In this document: positions 31,113-41,476 of the stretch, in pieces | Layout: each line of letters begins with the position of its first letter | Position numbering within the stretch: the first letter of the stretch is position 1 | DNA from: Actinacidiphila paucisporea | GTDB lineage: Bacteria; Actinomycetota; Actinomycetes; Streptomycetales; Streptomycetaceae | Reading direction: 5' to 3' | Assembly (NCBI RefSeq): GCF_900142575.1 | Contig: NZ_FRBI01000003.1 | Coordinates: forward strand, 353,926 to 417,925 | Length of the DNA: 64,000 nt | Translations under genes and position numbers: made by a program | Notes under the pieces: generated by a model | Databases searched by the model: none | The model's input: only the letters and a program-made list of their open reading frames with translations | Told to the model about the DNA's origin: nothing

Positions 31113-31930
31113 AGCACCAATCCTCCGACGCACCAGGCGCCCAGCACCAGGGCGATACGTCCGTACTCCCAACTGCCCGCCGGTTCCAGCGCGGCGGCGG
31201 CGTCCGGCAGGAACACCCCGCGCAGGCCCTGGCACATCCACTTCAGCGGGAAGAACGACCCGATGGTCAGCATCCAGTTGGGCACGGTGTCGATGAGGAT
31301 GTACACCCCGGAGATGAACTGCAGGACCAGGAAGGGCAGGACGACCACCGAGGTGGCGCTCTTACCGGACTTGGGCACGCTGCTGATCGCGATGCCGAGC
31401 AGCGCGCAGCCGGTGATGCCGAGCACGAAGATCCAGCCGAGGGTGAGCCAGCCGGCCGCGCCGGACGGCAGGTCGACGTCGTAGACGGTGGCGCCGAAGA
31501 CCAGCAGTGCGGCCGTCTCCAGCAGGCCGGTGACCAGCACCAGCCAGATCTTTCCGAGGAAGTACGCGGCCGGCGGCATCGGGGTGCCGCGCAGCCGGCG
31601 CAGCACCTTGTCGTCGCGCTCGATCGCGATGGAGATGCCGAGCGACTGGAAGCTGGTGGACATGATGCCGGCGGCCGTCATCGACGCCACGTAGTACTGC
31701 GACGCGGTGGAGCCGGTGTTCGCCATGTCGTCGTGGAAGATCGAGGCGAACAGGAAGAGGAAGACGATGGGGAAGGCGAAGGTGAAGACCACCTGCTCGC
31801 GCAGCCGGAAGAACATCCGGATCTCCATCGCCCCGCGCAGCAGGCCCAGGCGCCACGCCGTGGGCAGCCGGGCGGCGCTGTCGTCCCGCGCGGGGTCGAG
31901 CGCCGCCGCGGCGGCGGTGCCGGCGGTCAC
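31070..31930 (-). CDS. ABC-2 type transporter permease
   Basis: A 286-residue protein with six predicted membrane helices; WICV-type segments include LFLFASIF and LVLPFLVLQFISGVYILID. RLRGTPMPPAAYFLGK is the intracellular motif of drug- and peptide-exporter permeases. The GTG overlaps the ATPase stop, so the ATPase-permease-kinase-regulator genes form one coupled operon. Confidence 0.9.
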   Translation of the reverse strand: MTAGTAAAAALDPARDDSAARLPTAWRLGLLRGAMEIRMFFRLREQVVFTFAFPIVFLFLFASIFHDDMANTGSTASQYYVASMTAAGIMSTSFQSLGISIAIERDDKVLRRLRGTPMPPAAYFLGKIWLVLVTGLLETAALLVFGATVYDVDLPSGAAGWLTLGWIFVLGITGCALLGIAISSVPKSGKSATSVVVLPFLVLQFISGVYILIDTVPNWMLTIGSFFPLKWMCQGLRGVFLPDAAAALEPAGSWEYGRIALVLGAWCVGGLVLCLLTFRWKSRSDG

Positions 31931-32778
31931 TTGTCCTCCGATCCGATGAGCCGCAGGTAGGTGTCCTCCAACGTGGGCCTGGTGATCCGCAGCCGGGGTA
32001 TCTCACCGTCGAAGCGGCCGGCCAGCTCCGCGACCGTACGCGTCGGGGTGTCGGTCCGCTCGCTGCGTGCGGTGCCGTCCGGCTCCGCCCAGTGCACGGT
32101 CGCCCCGGCCTGCGCGCGCCCGCCGAGCGAGCCGGCCTCGCCCTCCGCGACGACCTTGCCGGCCGCGATCACCGCGAGCCGGTCGGTCAGCGCCTCGGCC
32201 TCGTCCAGGTAGTGGGTGGTGAGGACGATCGTGGTGCCCTCGTCGGCGAGGCTGCGGATCAGAGACCAGAACTGCCTTCGCGCCACCGGGTCGAAGCCGG
32301 TCGTCGGCTCGTCGAGCAGCAGCAGCTCGGGGTCGCCGATCACGCCGAGCGCCACGTCGAGCCGCCTGCGCTGCCCGCCGGACAGCGCCTTGGTGCGGCT
32401 GCCGGCCTTGTCGGTCAGCCCCACCAGGTCGATGACCTCGGCCGGGTCGCGCGGCCGCGGGTAGTAGCGCGCGAAGTGCCGTACGGTCTCGGCGACGGTC
32501 AGCTCGGCGGCCGCGGACTGGTCCTGCCACACGATGCCGACCCGCGACCGCCAGCGGCGGCCCGCGCTGCCCGGATCCTGCCCGAGCACGGTGACCTCGC
32601 CGCTGTCGCGGCGCCGGTGGCCCTGCAGGATCTCCACGGTCGTGCTCTTGCCGGCCCCGTTGGGCCCCAGGATCCCGAACACCTCACCGCGCCGGATGCC
32701 AAGATCCACCCCGTTCACCGCGTCGACACCGCCGTACCGCTTGCGAAGCCCGCGCACCCTCACCACGTCGTCCGTCAT
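31927..32778 (-). CDS. ABC transporter ATP-binding protein
   Basis: A 283-residue ATPase. Walker A is GPNGAGKST, the signature LSGGQRRRLDVALGV, Walker B LLLLDEPTTGFDP, and the H-loop LTTHYLDEAEA. The C-terminal 60 residues resemble the regulatory extension of DrrA-like exporters. ATG 32778 is the family start. Operates with the adjacent ABC-2 permease, probably as a drug, lipid or peptide exporter. Confidence 0.93.
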   Translation of the reverse strand: MTDDVVRVRGLRKRYGGVDAVNGVDLGIRRGEVFGILGPNGAGKSTTVEILQGHRRRDSGEVTVLGQDPGSAGRRWRSRVGIVWQDQSAAAELTVAETVRHFARYYPRPRDPAEVIDLVGLTDKAGSRTKALSGGQRRRLDVALGVIGDPELLLLDEPTTGFDPVARRQFWSLIRSLADEGTTIVLTTHYLDEAEALTDRLAVIAAGKVVAEGEAGSLGGRAQAGATVHWAEPDGTARSERTDTPTRTVAELAGRFDGEIPRLRITRPTLEDTYLRLIGSEDK

Positions 32779-32955
32779 GGCACCACGATCCCGCTCCGCG
32801 CCCCCCGCGCGGAACGACCGGACGGTCCCCCTCGCGTCCACCGATCGGTGGACGCGCACAGCCGTCACTCACCAGTCACCCTCTGTGACGGCTGCTCGCG
32901 TGGCGGGGTTGGCGGGCCGGAGTGAGGATGGAGTCACCCGAAGGGCGGTGGGCGC

Positions 32956-34416
32956 ATGCCTGACGAAGTGCAGGACCCTCTTGGCAATGCCGTCCCGCAC
33001 GGCAGCCCCGCCGAGCGTGCCGCGTACGGCAAGGCGGCCCGGCGCCGCGTGCCACGGTCGGCGCAGGCCCGCCTCGGCCCGGGCAAGAAGCGCTTCGACC
33101 CGGTCGACCTGCTGGAACGGCAGTCCGCCGACCGGCTGCCCGAGCTGGTGCCGATCCGCTACGGCCGCATGCTGGAGTCGCCCTTCCGCTTCTACCGGGG
33201 TGCCGCCGGCATCATGGCCGCCGACCTGGGCACGGCACCGCACACCGGGCTCACCGCCCAGCTGTGCGGGGACGCGCACCTGCTCAACTTCCGGTTGCTC
33301 GCCTCCCCCGAGCGGCACCTCGTCTTCGACATCAACGACTTCGACGAGACACTGCCCGGCCCCTTCGAATGGGACCTCAAAAGGCTCGCGACCAGCCTGG
33401 AGATCGCCGCCCGGGCCCGCGGTTTCGGCGCCGAGCGGCGTGGCGCGATCGTCCGCGGGGCGGTGGAGGCGTACCGCGAGCGCATGCAGCTCTTCGCCGG
33501 CATGGGCACCCTCGACATCTGGTACGCGCAGGACGACACCGAGCAGTTGACGTCGCTGCTGCCCAAGGAGCAGCCCGGCGCGAGCGTGCGCAAACGGACC
33601 GGCAAGGCCCTCGCCAAGGCCCGCACCAGAACCACCGCCCAGGCCTTCGACAAGCTCACCCACGTCGAGGACGGGCAGCGCAGGATCACCCCCGACCCGC
33701 CGCTGATCACCCCTTTGCGCGACCTGCTGCCCGACGAGCAGCGCGCCCGGCTGGAGAAGCTGCTGCACGAGCTGCTCCACCGCTACGGCCAGAGCCTGCC
33801 GGCCGAGCGGCGGCTGCTGCTCAGCCGCTTCCGGGTGGTGGACATGGCACGCAAGGTCGTCGGCGTCGGCAGCGTCGGCACCCGCTGCTGGATCATCCTG
33901 GCCGTCGGCCGCGACGACGAGGACCCGCTGCTGCTCCAGGCCAAGGAGGCCGGGCCTTCGGTCCTCACTCCCTACGCAGGCGCCGCACGCTACGACAACC
34001 AGGGCCAACGGGTCGTCGCCGGGCAGCGGTTGATGCAGTCCGCCGGCGACATCCTGCTCGGCTGGGAGCGCGCCACCGGTTTCGACGGGCGGCAACGGGA
34101 CTTCTACGTGCGGCAGTTGCGCGACTGGAAGGGCATCGCGCAGCCCGACACCATGACCTCCACGATGCTGCGGCTCTTCGCCCGGCTCTGCGGCGCCTCC
34201 CTGGCCCGCGCGCACGCCCGCTCCGGCGACCCCGTCGCGCTGTCCGCCTACGCCGGCGGCGGCGAGGTGCTCGACCGGGCCCTGGCGGAATTCGCCGAGG
34301 CGTACGCGGACCGCAACGAACGCGACTACCAGGCCCTCGCCGCCGCCGCGGCGGACGGCCGCGTCCCCGTCTCCTCAGAACCGACCACGTCCGACACCCC
34401 CGTCACACCCGGCTGA
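32956..34416 (+). CDS. DUF2252 protein
   Basis: A 486-residue protein with the DUF2252 pattern: SPFRFYRGAAGIMAADL, LCGDAHLLNFRLLASPER and VFDINDFDETLPGPFEWDLK. The GDxHxxNF and DxNDFDE motifs resemble kinase-like catalytic loops, so a distant protein-kinase or aminoglycoside-phosphotransferase-like fold is likely; no activity has been established as far as I know. Followed 13 bases later by a small membrane protein. Confidence 0.88.
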   Translation: MPDEVQDPLGNAVPHGSPAERAAYGKAARRRVPRSAQARLGPGKKRFDPVDLLERQSADRLPELVPIRYGRMLESPFRFYRGAAGIMAADLGTAPHTGLTAQLCGDAHLLNFRLLASPERHLVFDINDFDETLPGPFEWDLKRLATSLEIAARARGFGAERRGAIVRGAVEAYRERMQLFAGMGTLDIWYAQDDTEQLTSLLPKEQPGASVRKRTGKALAKARTRTTAQAFDKLTHVEDGQRRITPDPPLITPLRDLLPDEQRARLEKLLHELLHRYGQSLPAERRLLLSRFRVVDMARKVVGVGSVGTRCWIILAVGRDDEDPLLLQAKEAGPSVLTPYAGAARYDNQGQRVVAGQRLMQSAGDILLGWERATGFDGRQRDFYVRQLRDWKGIAQPDTMTSTMLRLFARLCGASLARAHARSGDPVALSAYAGGGEVLDRALAEFAEAYADRNERDYQALAAAAADGRVPVSSEPTTSDTPVTPG

Positions 34417-34429
34417 CCCGGAGGCCACC

Positions 34430-34846
34430 ATGAGCGACACCGTGTATCTCGCCTACGACTACCCCGTGCTCGGCGCCTTCTGGACCGCGATGTGGGTCTT
34501 CCTGTGGGTGCTGTGGATCTTCCTGCTCTTCCGGGTCGTCGCCGACCTCTTCCGCGACGACTCCATGAACGGCTGGCTCAAGGCCGCCTGGCTGGTGTTC
34601 GTCCTGGTGCTGCCCTTCCTGGGCGTCTTCATCTACGTCTGCGTGCGCGGGTCCGGCATGGGACGGCGGGAGGCGCACCACATGAAGTCGCAGCAGAAGG
34701 AGGTCGACGAGTACATCCGCAAGACCGCGGGTACCGAGGGTGGCGGCTCGTCCGCCGACGAGTTGGCCAAGCTGGCCCAGATGAGGAGCACGGGGCATCT
34801 GTCGGAGGAGGAGTTCCAGCGGGCGAAGGAGAAGATCCTCAGCTGA
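34430..34846 (+). CDS. Two-helix membrane protein with C-terminal SHOCT domain
   Basis: A 138-residue protein. Membrane helices lie at about 17-40 (TAMWVFLWVLWIFLLF) and 52-75 (AWLVFVLVLPFLGVFIYVCV), as in PLDc_N-type anchors. The SHOCT motif is DELAKLAQMRSTGHLSEEEF, ending REKIL-like. Common in actinobacteria; probably an oligomerisation or regulatory membrane protein. Confidence 0.88.
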   Translation: MSDTVYLAYDYPVLGAFWTAMWVFLWVLWIFLLFRVVADLFRDDSMNGWLKAAWLVFVLVLPFLGVFIYVCVRGSGMGRREAHHMKSQQKEVDEYIRKTAGTEGGGSSADELAKLAQMRSTGHLSEEEFQRAKEKILS

Positions 34847-34854
34847 GGGCCGCG

Positions 34855-34882
34855 GGGTGGCGCCTTGCGGGGCGCCATCCCC
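34855..34882. terminator. Hairpin between convergent genes
   Basis: GGGGTGGCGCC pairs with GGCGCCATCCCC around a short loop with one bulged base, between the convergent SHOCT and nitrate reductase genes. Plausible bidirectional terminator. Confidence 0.5.
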
Positions 34883-34907
34883 CATGTCACCACGAACGCC
34901 GTCACCG

Positions 34908-37900
34908 TCAGTAGACGTCGCGGGCGTAGCGCTTCTCGGTGATCAGGGACTTGATGGCGGCGGTCGCCGCGTCCGGGGTGAGGCCACCGTGGGTGGTGGC
35001 GATGGCGTGCAGGGTGGCGTCGATGTCCTTGGCCATGCGGGAGGCGTCGCCGCAGACGTAGAGGTGGGCGCCGTCCTGGAGCCAGGACCACAGGAGGGGG
35101 CCGTGTTCGCGCATGCGGTCCTGGACGTAGGTCTTGGAGCGCTGGTCGCGGGAGAAGGCGGTGTCGAGGCGGGTGAGGGTGCCGTCGGCGAGGCGGGCGG
35201 TGAGGTCGTCCTCGTAGTAGAAGTCGGTGGCCCGGTGCTGGCCGCCGAAGAAGAGCCAGTTGGGGCCGCGGTGGCCCAGCGCGCGGCGCTCGTCGAGGAA
35301 GCCGATGAAGGGGGCGACGCCGGTGCCGGGGCCGACCATGATCATGGGGGCGGCCGGGTCGGTGGGCGGCCGGAAGCCCGGGGTGCGCCTGACGTGCACC
35401 GGCACCGTCGTCCCGGGCTCGGCGTCGGCCAGGAAGGGCGAGCAGACGCCGCCGCGCAGGCGCCCTCCCGGACTGTCGTAGCGCACGACGGAGACGGTCA
35501 GCGCGATGCGCTGCGGGTCGGTGAGCGGGCTGGACGAGATGGAGTACAGCCGCGGCTGGAGCCTCTTGAGCACCCCGGTCCACTCGCCGGCGCGGGCCTT
35601 CACGGCGTATTCGGCGACGACGTCCACGGCCTGCCTGCCCCACGACCACTTGGCCAGCTCGTCCTTGTTGTCGGGCCGCAGCAGCCTCCTCAGCACCCGG
35701 TCGTGGGTGCGGTCGGCGACGAAGCGCAGCAGGTCGGGGGTGATCCTGGTGATGTCCAGGTGCCGGCGCAGCGCTTCGCCCAGCGGGACGTCGCCGACGC
35801 CGGGGACGGTGACGCCGGTGTGCGGGTCGAGGCCGGCCACAGCGAGCCATTCCTCCACCAGGGCGGCGGAGTTGACCGGCAGGACGCCGAGCGCGTCGCC
35901 CGCCTCGTACGGCAGCGGCACCTCGCTGTCGCGGGTGTCGAAGGTGAAGCGGCGTACTTCCTTCGCGGCGCCGGGCAGGCCGAGCAGCCGGTTGCCGGTG
36001 AGCCGGGCGGTGCCGCCGGCGGCGCGGCGTACGGTACGGGCGGGCGCGGGTGCGGGCGGGGCGGCCGGGGCGGGGTCGGCGAGTGCCCCGAGCACCCGGT
36101 CGAGCCAGGCCAGGGCGGACGGCTCGTAGTCCGGCTCGCAGTCCGCGCGGGGTGCGAGGCGTACGCCGCCCAGCTCGCCGAGGCGCTCGTCGAGCCGGCG
36201 GCCGTGGCCGCAGAAGTCGTCGTAGGAGGAGTCGCCGAAGGCCAGTACGGCGAAGCGGCGGCCGTCCAGGCGCGGGGTGTCGGGCGCGGTGAGCGCGTCC
36301 CAGAAGCCGGTGCCGTTGTCGGGGGCGTCGCCGTCGCCGAAGGTGCTGGTGATCAGCAGCAGGTCGGCGGCGGCCGGGAGCGCGGCGGGCGAGGCGTCGG
36401 CCATGCCGAGCAGGGTGGCCCGGTGGCCGGTACCGGTGAGGCGCCGGGCCGCGGCGACGGCGAATTCCTCGGCATTGCCGGTCTGCGAGGCCCACAGCAC
36501 CACCACCTCCCGCCCGGCACGCGGGACTTCGGCGTGCGGCACGGGCGCGGGCGCGGCGGGCAGCCGCGAATACATGCCCGCCAAAGCCCCGTTGACCCAC
36601 AGCGCGTGCTCCGGGGCGAAGGGCGCGTCGGGCGGGAGCACCGGCACCCCCGCCAGGCCGGAGCCGAGGCCCGCCAGGAAGCCGACGAGATACCGGCGTT
36701 CGTGCTCGGCGAGCACCGGCGGCGCCAGGTCGGACACTCCGAAGACGTCGCCGGCGAGGGCCGCGTCGCCGGCCGGCAGGACGGACGGCTCGGGGGTCTC
36801 CTGCCCGGCGGCCGGCGCGGCGACCCGCGTCAGCGACACCGCGCACGCCTTGAACTCCGGCTGGAAGGAGACCGGGTCGATCGCGTCGCTGGTGACGGCG
36901 TTGACGCTGAGGTATTCGCCAAAGAGGTCGTTCCAGTGGAAGGGCGCGAAGCAGCACCCCGGCAGCACCCGGTCGGTGAGCACCGCGGGCAGCACCGCGC
37001 GGCCGCGCCGCGAGGCCACCTCCACCGCGTCGCCCTCGGCGATCCCCAACTCCGCCGCGTCGCGCGGGTGCAGCTCCACGAAGGGCCCGGGGTTGAGCTT
37101 GTTGAGCCTGGCGACCTTGCCGGTCTTGGTCAGGGTGTGCCACTGGTGCGGCAGCCGGCCGGTGTTGAGCACGAACGGGAAGTCGTCGTCGGGCATCTCC
37201 GCCGGCGGCACGTGCGGCCTGGCGTGGAAGACGGCCCGGCCGCTCGGGGTCGGGAAGCGCAGCCCGTCGCCCTCGACGTAGCGGATCGGATTGCGGTCGG
37301 GGCCCTCCGCGGTGGGCGCCGGCCACTGCACGGGGGTTTCGCGAAGCCGCTCGTACGTCACGCCCCGCAGGTCGTAGCCGGTGACGGGATTCCAGGCCCG
37401 GCGGATCTCGTCGAAGACCTCCTCGGGGCCCGCGTAGTCGAACGCGTCGCCGTAGCCCATCGCGCGCGCCACCTCGGCGATGATCCGCCAGTCGGGCAGC
37501 GCCTCGCCCGGCGGGTCGACGGCCTGCCGGGCGAGGGTGAGATTGCGCTCGCTGTTGATCAGGACGCCGTCGGACTCCGTCCACATCGCACCGGGCAGCA
37601 CGACGTCGGCGTAGGCGTTGGTCTCGGTGTCGGCGAAGACGTCCTGCGTGATGACGAATTCGGCCGCCTCCAGGCCCTCGATGACGGTGCGGCGGTTGGC
37701 GACCGAGGCGACCGGGTTGGTGCACATGATCCAGCAGGCCTTGATGTCGCCGTCGGCCATCCGGCGGAACATCTCCACGGTGCCGCGCCCGACGCCGTCC
37801 GCCCGCACCGTGCCCGGCGGCAGCCCCCACAGGTCCTCGGCGAAGGCCCGGTCTTCGGCCACCAGCACCGAGCGCTGCCCGGGCAGCCCCGGGCCCATGT

Positions 37901-38945
37901 AGCCCATCTCCCGGCCGCCCATGGCGTTCGGCTGGCCGGTGAGCGAGAACGGGCCGCTGCCGGGGCGGCAGATCGCGCCGGTCGCCAGATGCAGGTTGAT
38001 CAGCGCGTTGGTGTTCCAGGTGCCGTGCGTCGACTGGTTGAGGCCCATCGTCCAGCAGCTCGTCCACTCTGCCGCGCCGCCGATCAGCTCGGCGGCCCTC
38101 CGGATGTCCGCCTCCGGGATGCCGGTGAGGTCGGCGACCGCCGCCGGCGGGTAGTCGGCGAGGAAGTCGGGCATCGCCTCCCAACCCTCGGTCCAGCGGG
38201 CGATGAAGTCCTCGTCCGTACGGCCGGTCGCGTGCAGCAGGTGCAGCAGGCCGTTGAGCAGCGCCAGATCCGTTCCCGGGCGGATCTGCAGGAAGAGATC
38301 CGCCTTCGCGGCCGTCGCGGTGCGCCGCGGGTCCACCACGATCAGCTTGGCCCCGGCCTTGACCCGCTCCATCATCCGCAGGAAGAGGATCGGGTGGCAG
38401 TCGGCCATGTTCGCGCCGATGACCAGGAAGACGTCGGCGCGGTCCAGGTCCTGGTACGACCCGGGAGGGCCGTCCGCGCCCAGCGACAGCTTGTAGCCGC
38501 TGCCCGCGCTGGCCATGCACAGGCGGGAGTTGGACTCGATCTGGTTGGTGCCGATGAAGCCCTTGGCGAGCTTGTTCGCCAGATACTGCGCCTCCAGGCT
38601 CAGCTGGCCCGAGACGTAGAGCGCCACCGCGTCGGGGCCGTGCTCGTCCACGATCGCCCGCAGGCGGCGGCCGGTCCGCGCGATCGCCTCCGCGACCGGC
38701 GCCTGGGCGGCCTCGGCGCCGCGCTCCTGCCTGACCAGGGCCCGCTCCAGCCGGCCCGGCGCGGACAGCATGTCGGCGGTCGTGGCGCCCTTCGTGCACA
38801 GACGGCCGCGGTTCGCCGGGTGCGCCTTGTCGCCGACGGCCTTCAGGACGGTGCGGCGCCCGTCGGGACCGGCGCCCACGTCCAGCAGGAGCCCGCAGCC
38901 GACGCCGCAGTACGAGCACACCGTCCGCACCGTCGTCGTCCCCAC
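34908..38945 (-). CDS. Bifunctional nitrate reductase / sulfite reductase flavoprotein fusion
   Basis: A 1,345-residue single polypeptide. The N-terminal 4Fe-4S motif CSYCGVGCG leads into a molybdopterin (bis-MGD) oxidoreductase domain to about residue 720; [10 protein letters not shown] carries the likely Mo-ligand Cys. A flavodoxin domain begins near 815 ([12 protein letters not shown]), followed by the FAD/NADPH reductase module of CysJ type ([37 protein letters not shown]). The enzyme should take electrons from NADPH to reduce nitrate in assimilation. GTG 38945 has GGAGGAG upstream. No nitrite reductase lies nearby. Confidence 0.93.
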   Translation of the reverse strand: MGTTTVRTVCSYCGVGCGLLLDVGAGPDGRRTVLKAVGDKAHPANRGRLCTKGATTADMLSAPGRLERALVRQERGAEAAQAPVAEAIARTGRRLRAIVDEHGPDAVALYVSGQLSLEAQYLANKLAKGFIGTNQIESNSRLCMASAGSGYKLSLGADGPPGSYQDLDRADVFLVIGANMADCHPILFLRMMERVKAGAKLIVVDPRRTATAAKADLFLQIRPGTDLALLNGLLHLLHATGRTDEDFIARWTEGWEAMPDFLADYPPAAVADLTGIPEADIRRAAELIGGAAEWTSCWTMGLNQSTHGTWNTNALINLHLATGAICRPGSGPFSLTGQPNAMGGREMGYMGPGLPGQRSVLVAEDRAFAEDLWGLPPGTVRADGVGRGTVEMFRRMADGDIKACWIMCTNPVASVANRRTVIEGLEAAEFVITQDVFADTETNAYADVVLPGAMWTESDGVLINSERNLTLARQAVDPPGEALPDWRIIAEVARAMGYGDAFDYAGPEEVFDEIRRAWNPVTGYDLRGVTYERLRETPVQWPAPTAEGPDRNPIRYVEGDGLRFPTPSGRAVFHARPHVPPAEMPDDDFPFVLNTGRLPHQWHTLTKTGKVARLNKLNPGPFVELHPRDAAELGIAEGDAVEVASRRGRAVLPAVLTDRVLPGCCFAPFHWNDLFGEYLSVNAVTSDAIDPVSFQPEFKACAVSLTRVAAPAAGQETPEPSVLPAGDAALAGDVFGVSDLAPPVLAEHERRYLVGFLAGLGSGLAGVPVLPPDAPFAPEHALWVNGALAGMYSRLPAAPAPVPHAEVPRAGREVVVLWASQTGNAEEFAVAAARRLTGTGHRATLLGMADASPAALPAAADLLLITSTFGDGDAPDNGTGFWDALTAPDTPRLDGRRFAVLAFGDSSYDDFCGHGRRLDERLGELGGVRLAPRADCEPDYEPSALAWLDRVLGALADPAPAAPPAPAPARTVRRAAGGTARLTGNRLLGLPGAAKEVRRFTFDTRDSEVPLPYEAGDALGVLPVNSAALVEEWLAVAGLDPHTGVTVPGVGDVPLGEALRRHLDITRITPDLLRFVADRTHDRVLRRLLRPDNKDELAKWSWGRQAVDVVAEYAVKARAGEWTGVLKRLQPRLYSISSSPLTDPQRIALTVSVVRYDSPGGRLRGGVCSPFLADAEPGTTVPVHVRRTPGFRPPTDPAAPMIMVGPGTGVAPFIGFLDERRALGHRGPNWLFFGGQHRATDFYYEDDLTARLADGTLTRLDTAFSRDQRSKTYVQDRMREHGPLLWSWLQDGAHLYVCGDASRMAKDIDATLHAIATTHGGLTPDAATAAIKSLITEKRYARDVY

Positions 38946-39102
38946 GTGGCGGCTCCTCCCCCGCGCGACCCCCGCGGCCACGCCCGCCCGACGCTACGAA
39001 CCCGCCATTACGCGGCGGTCACCCCGCGGGCCGCCCGCGGTTACGCCCTCTGCACACAGGGGGGCGACCGCATGTGAGCCGCTCCCCTTCGCGGGCTGCG
39101 CC

Positions 39103-39798
39103 TCACGGTAGCCGTAAGCGTGGCGGCGCGTCGTGGCTTGTCGCGCAGTCCCCCGCGCCCCTGGGGGGGAGGACGACGAGGTCGCTCGCTCGTAGGGCGG
39201 CGAGCAGTTCCGGTGGTGCGGAGGAGGGGGAACCGGTGGTGTACGGCGGGTCGGGAGCGTATTCGACGACGAGTTGGATGGCCTCGGCCACGGCGTCGCC
39301 GGCGAGGCGCCCGGCCAGGTGGAGTGCGAGGTCGATGCCGGCGGAGACGCCCGCGGCGGTGGCGTATTTGCCGTCGAAGACGACGCGGTCGGTGCTCGGG
39401 ACGGCGCCGAAGGAGGGGAGGTGCTCCAGGGCGATCCAATGGGAGGCCGCGCGGCGGCCGGTGAGCAGGCCCGCGGCGGCGAGGAGCAGGGAACCCGAGC
39501 AGACGGAGGTCGTCCAGGTGGTGCCGGGGTCGACGGCACGGAACCAGTCGAGGATCGACGCGTCGCCGAGCGCCGCCCCCGTTCCCGGGCCGCCGGGGAC
39601 GACCAGCAGGTCGGGGGAGGTGACCTCGGCCAGGGGGCGGTCGGCGGTCAGCGCGAGGCTGGCCATGTCGGTACGTACGGGGCCGGCCTCGACCGCGGTG
39701 AAGACCACCTCGGCCTCGGGGATACGGGAGAGGATCTCGTACGGGCCGACCACGTCGAGCCCGGTGAAGCCCTCGTAGAGCAGTACGGCTATCTGCAT
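39103..39798 (-). CDS. DJ-1/PfpI-family protein
   Basis: A 231-residue protein. VLLYEGFTGLDVVGPYEILS is the family N-terminus and the nucleophile elbow is TSVCSGSLLLAAAG. YATAAGVSAGIDLAL matches the GlxA-like amidase half without a DNA-binding domain. ATG 39798 follows AGGAG and lies 3 bases after the GlxA stop. The last 20 residues (PRGAGDCATSH...) are encoded by a repeat common in Streptomyces intergenic DNA, so the original C-terminus seems to have been lost. Confidence 0.88.
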   Translation of the reverse strand: MQIAVLLYEGFTGLDVVGPYEILSRIPEAEVVFTAVEAGPVRTDMASLALTADRPLAEVTSPDLLVVPGGPGTGAALGDASILDWFRAVDPGTTWTTSVCSGSLLLAAAGLLTGRRAASHWIALEHLPSFGAVPSTDRVVFDGKYATAAGVSAGIDLALHLAGRLAGDAVAEAIQLVVEYAPDPPYTTGSPSSAPPELLAALRASDLVVLPPRGAGDCATSHDAPPRLRLP

Positions 39799-39800
39799 CC

Positions 39801-40769
39801 TCAACTCCTGACGGCGTGGAAGCGCCGGCGGTATTCCGCCGGCGGGACGGCCAGCGTGCGGACGAAGGCGCGGCGCATGGCCTCGGCTGTGCCGTAGCCG
39901 GCGGCTCGGGCGATCTCGGCGATCCCCGACCCGGTGTCCTCAAGGAGCCGGCGGGCGGCTTCCAGCCGGGTCCTGTCGACGTACTGGCCTGGTGTGACAC
40001 CGACCTCGGCGCGGAAAGCGCGGGCGAATTGCCGCGGGGAGAGGGCGGCGCGTCCGGCGAGCGCGTCCACCGACAGGTCGGCGTCCGGATGCTCGGTGAT
40101 CCAGCGCTGGACCTCGCGCAGGGGGTGCCGCTGGGCGAGCTGGGCGGCCAGCTGCGTGCTGAACTGCGCCTGGCTGCCGGGCCTGCGCAGGAAGACCACC
40201 AGCCCGCGGGCCACCGCGAGCGCGACGTCCCGGCCGAGGTCCTCCTCGACCAGCGCGAGTGCCAGGTCGATGCCCGCGGTGACACCGGCGGAGGTCGCGT
40301 ACCGGCCGTCCCGTACGAAGATCGGCTCGGGGTCGACCGTGATGCGCGGGAAACGGCGGGCGAGCGCGCCGCAATACGCCCAGTGCGTGGTCGCCCGGCG
40401 GCCGGCCAGCAGCCCCGCCTCGGCCAGCAGGAAAGCGCCGGTGCAGACGGACACGACCCGCCCGGCGCCGGGGGCGAGCGCCGCGATCCGCGCGACGACC
40501 TCCGGGTCCGCCGGGTACGTGCCGCGGCCGCCGGGCACCAGCAGGACGTCGGGCGCGGCGGCGGCCCGCAGGTCCTCGTCGGGAAGCAGCCGCAGCCCGG
40601 CGGAGGTGCGTACCGGCCCGCCGCCGAGCGCCGCGGTCCGTACCCGGTACGCGGGTGGGTCCGCCTCCCCCGTCGCTCCGGCGGCCCCCGCGAAGACTTC
40701 GAGCGGGCCGGTCACGTCGAGGCTCTGCACGCCCTCGAAGAGCACGATGAGCACGTCATGGCTGGTCAC
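39801..40769 (-). CDS. GlxA-family AraC-type transcriptional regulator
   Basis: A 322-residue protein. The N-terminal DJ-1/PfpI-like domain has VLIVLFEGVQSLDVTGPLEV and the Cys elbow SVCTGAFLLAEAG. The C-terminal AraC DNA-binding domain is AALSPRQFARAFRAEVG, PGQYVDRTRLEAARRLLEDT. GTG 40769 chosen by homology. Probably forms an operon with the downstream DJ-1 protein, whose sequence resembles its own N-terminal half. Confidence 0.93.
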   Translation of the reverse strand: MTSHDVLIVLFEGVQSLDVTGPLEVFAGAAGATGEADPPAYRVRTAALGGGPVRTSAGLRLLPDEDLRAAAAPDVLLVPGGRGTYPADPEVVARIAALAPGAGRVVSVCTGAFLLAEAGLLAGRRATTHWAYCGALARRFPRITVDPEPIFVRDGRYATSAGVTAGIDLALALVEEDLGRDVALAVARGLVVFLRRPGSQAQFSTQLAAQLAQRHPLREVQRWITEHPDADLSVDALAGRAALSPRQFARAFRAEVGVTPGQYVDRTRLEAARRLLEDTGSGIAEIARAAGYGTAEAMRRAFVRTLAVPPAEYRRRFHAVRS

Positions 40770-40932
40770 GCGGCTCAGCCTGGCAGCCCGGCCGGGTGGC
40801 GGCAATGACGGGTTTCCCACCTTTCCTGCCATGGCCGCCACGGGCGGGAGGCCGGGAACGAGGGAGGGCCGCCGGCGGGATCGCCGGCGGCCCGGGGTGG
40901 AGCGGGTGATGCGGGTCGCGCGGGGTGGAACG

Positions 40933-41340
40933 TCACCCGTTGCGGACGCCGTTGCCGGCCAGGACCGGGATGTTGCTGAGGATGTGCGAGAGGGGCTCGT
41001 CGCCCTTGATCTGACTGGAATTCTCGGCGCACTGCTGGTTCTGCGGCGAGCTGAGCACGTTGACGTCGGGGACCTGCACCGGGACGACGCCAACGACCGA
41101 GCCCACGTTGGCCTTGGCGGGCAGAGCGATGCAGGGCTTGTTCAGGCTGCCCTGCACCAGACCGATCTGCGGGCTCTGGGTGCCGCTGGTGCTCGTGTTG
41201 CCGTAGTTCTGCTGGGACCCGTTGCCGTTCACCGTCGTGGTGCCGTCGTCGTTGCCGAGCGCCATGGCCGGGGAGGCGGTGGCGCCGACAGCGACGACCG
41301 AGGCGGCGAGAGCGGCTCCGGCCAGCATCTTCTTGATCAT
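40933..41340 (-). CDS. Rodlin family protein
   Basis: A 135-residue secreted protein: signal peptide 1-27 (ending PAMA), then NGNGSQQNYGNTSTSG, VQGSLNKPCIALPAKANVGS, DVNVLSSPQNQQC and GDEPLSHILSNIPVLAGNG, the diagnostic rodlin sequence with two cysteines. Rodlins organise chaplin fibrils into the rodlet layer of aerial hyphae and spores. A second rodlin lies at 43193-43603 in the same cluster. Confidence 0.93.
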   Translation of the reverse strand: MIKKMLAGAALAASVVAVGATASPAMALGNDDGTTTVNGNGSQQNYGNTSTSGTQSPQIGLVQGSLNKPCIALPAKANVGSVVGVVPVQVPDVNVLSSPQNQQCAENSSQIKGDEPLSHILSNIPVLAGNGVRNG

Positions 41341-41476
41341 TGAGTGTCCTTTTGCGGTGCTATGACGCGTGGTTCTGGAGGAAGGGCCCGGGCGGCCCGG
41401 CCGACCGCACACCGCGGTTCGGTTCCGGCGGTTCCCCTCGATGGCCGAGCCGGGCCGCCCATGACGTAACGGCCCG

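Noticed and set aside
34857..39077. 1,406-codon frame on the plus strand opposite the nitrate reductase fusion
   Set aside because: Antisense shadow; no domain motifs, while the minus-strand protein has complete cofactor motifs.
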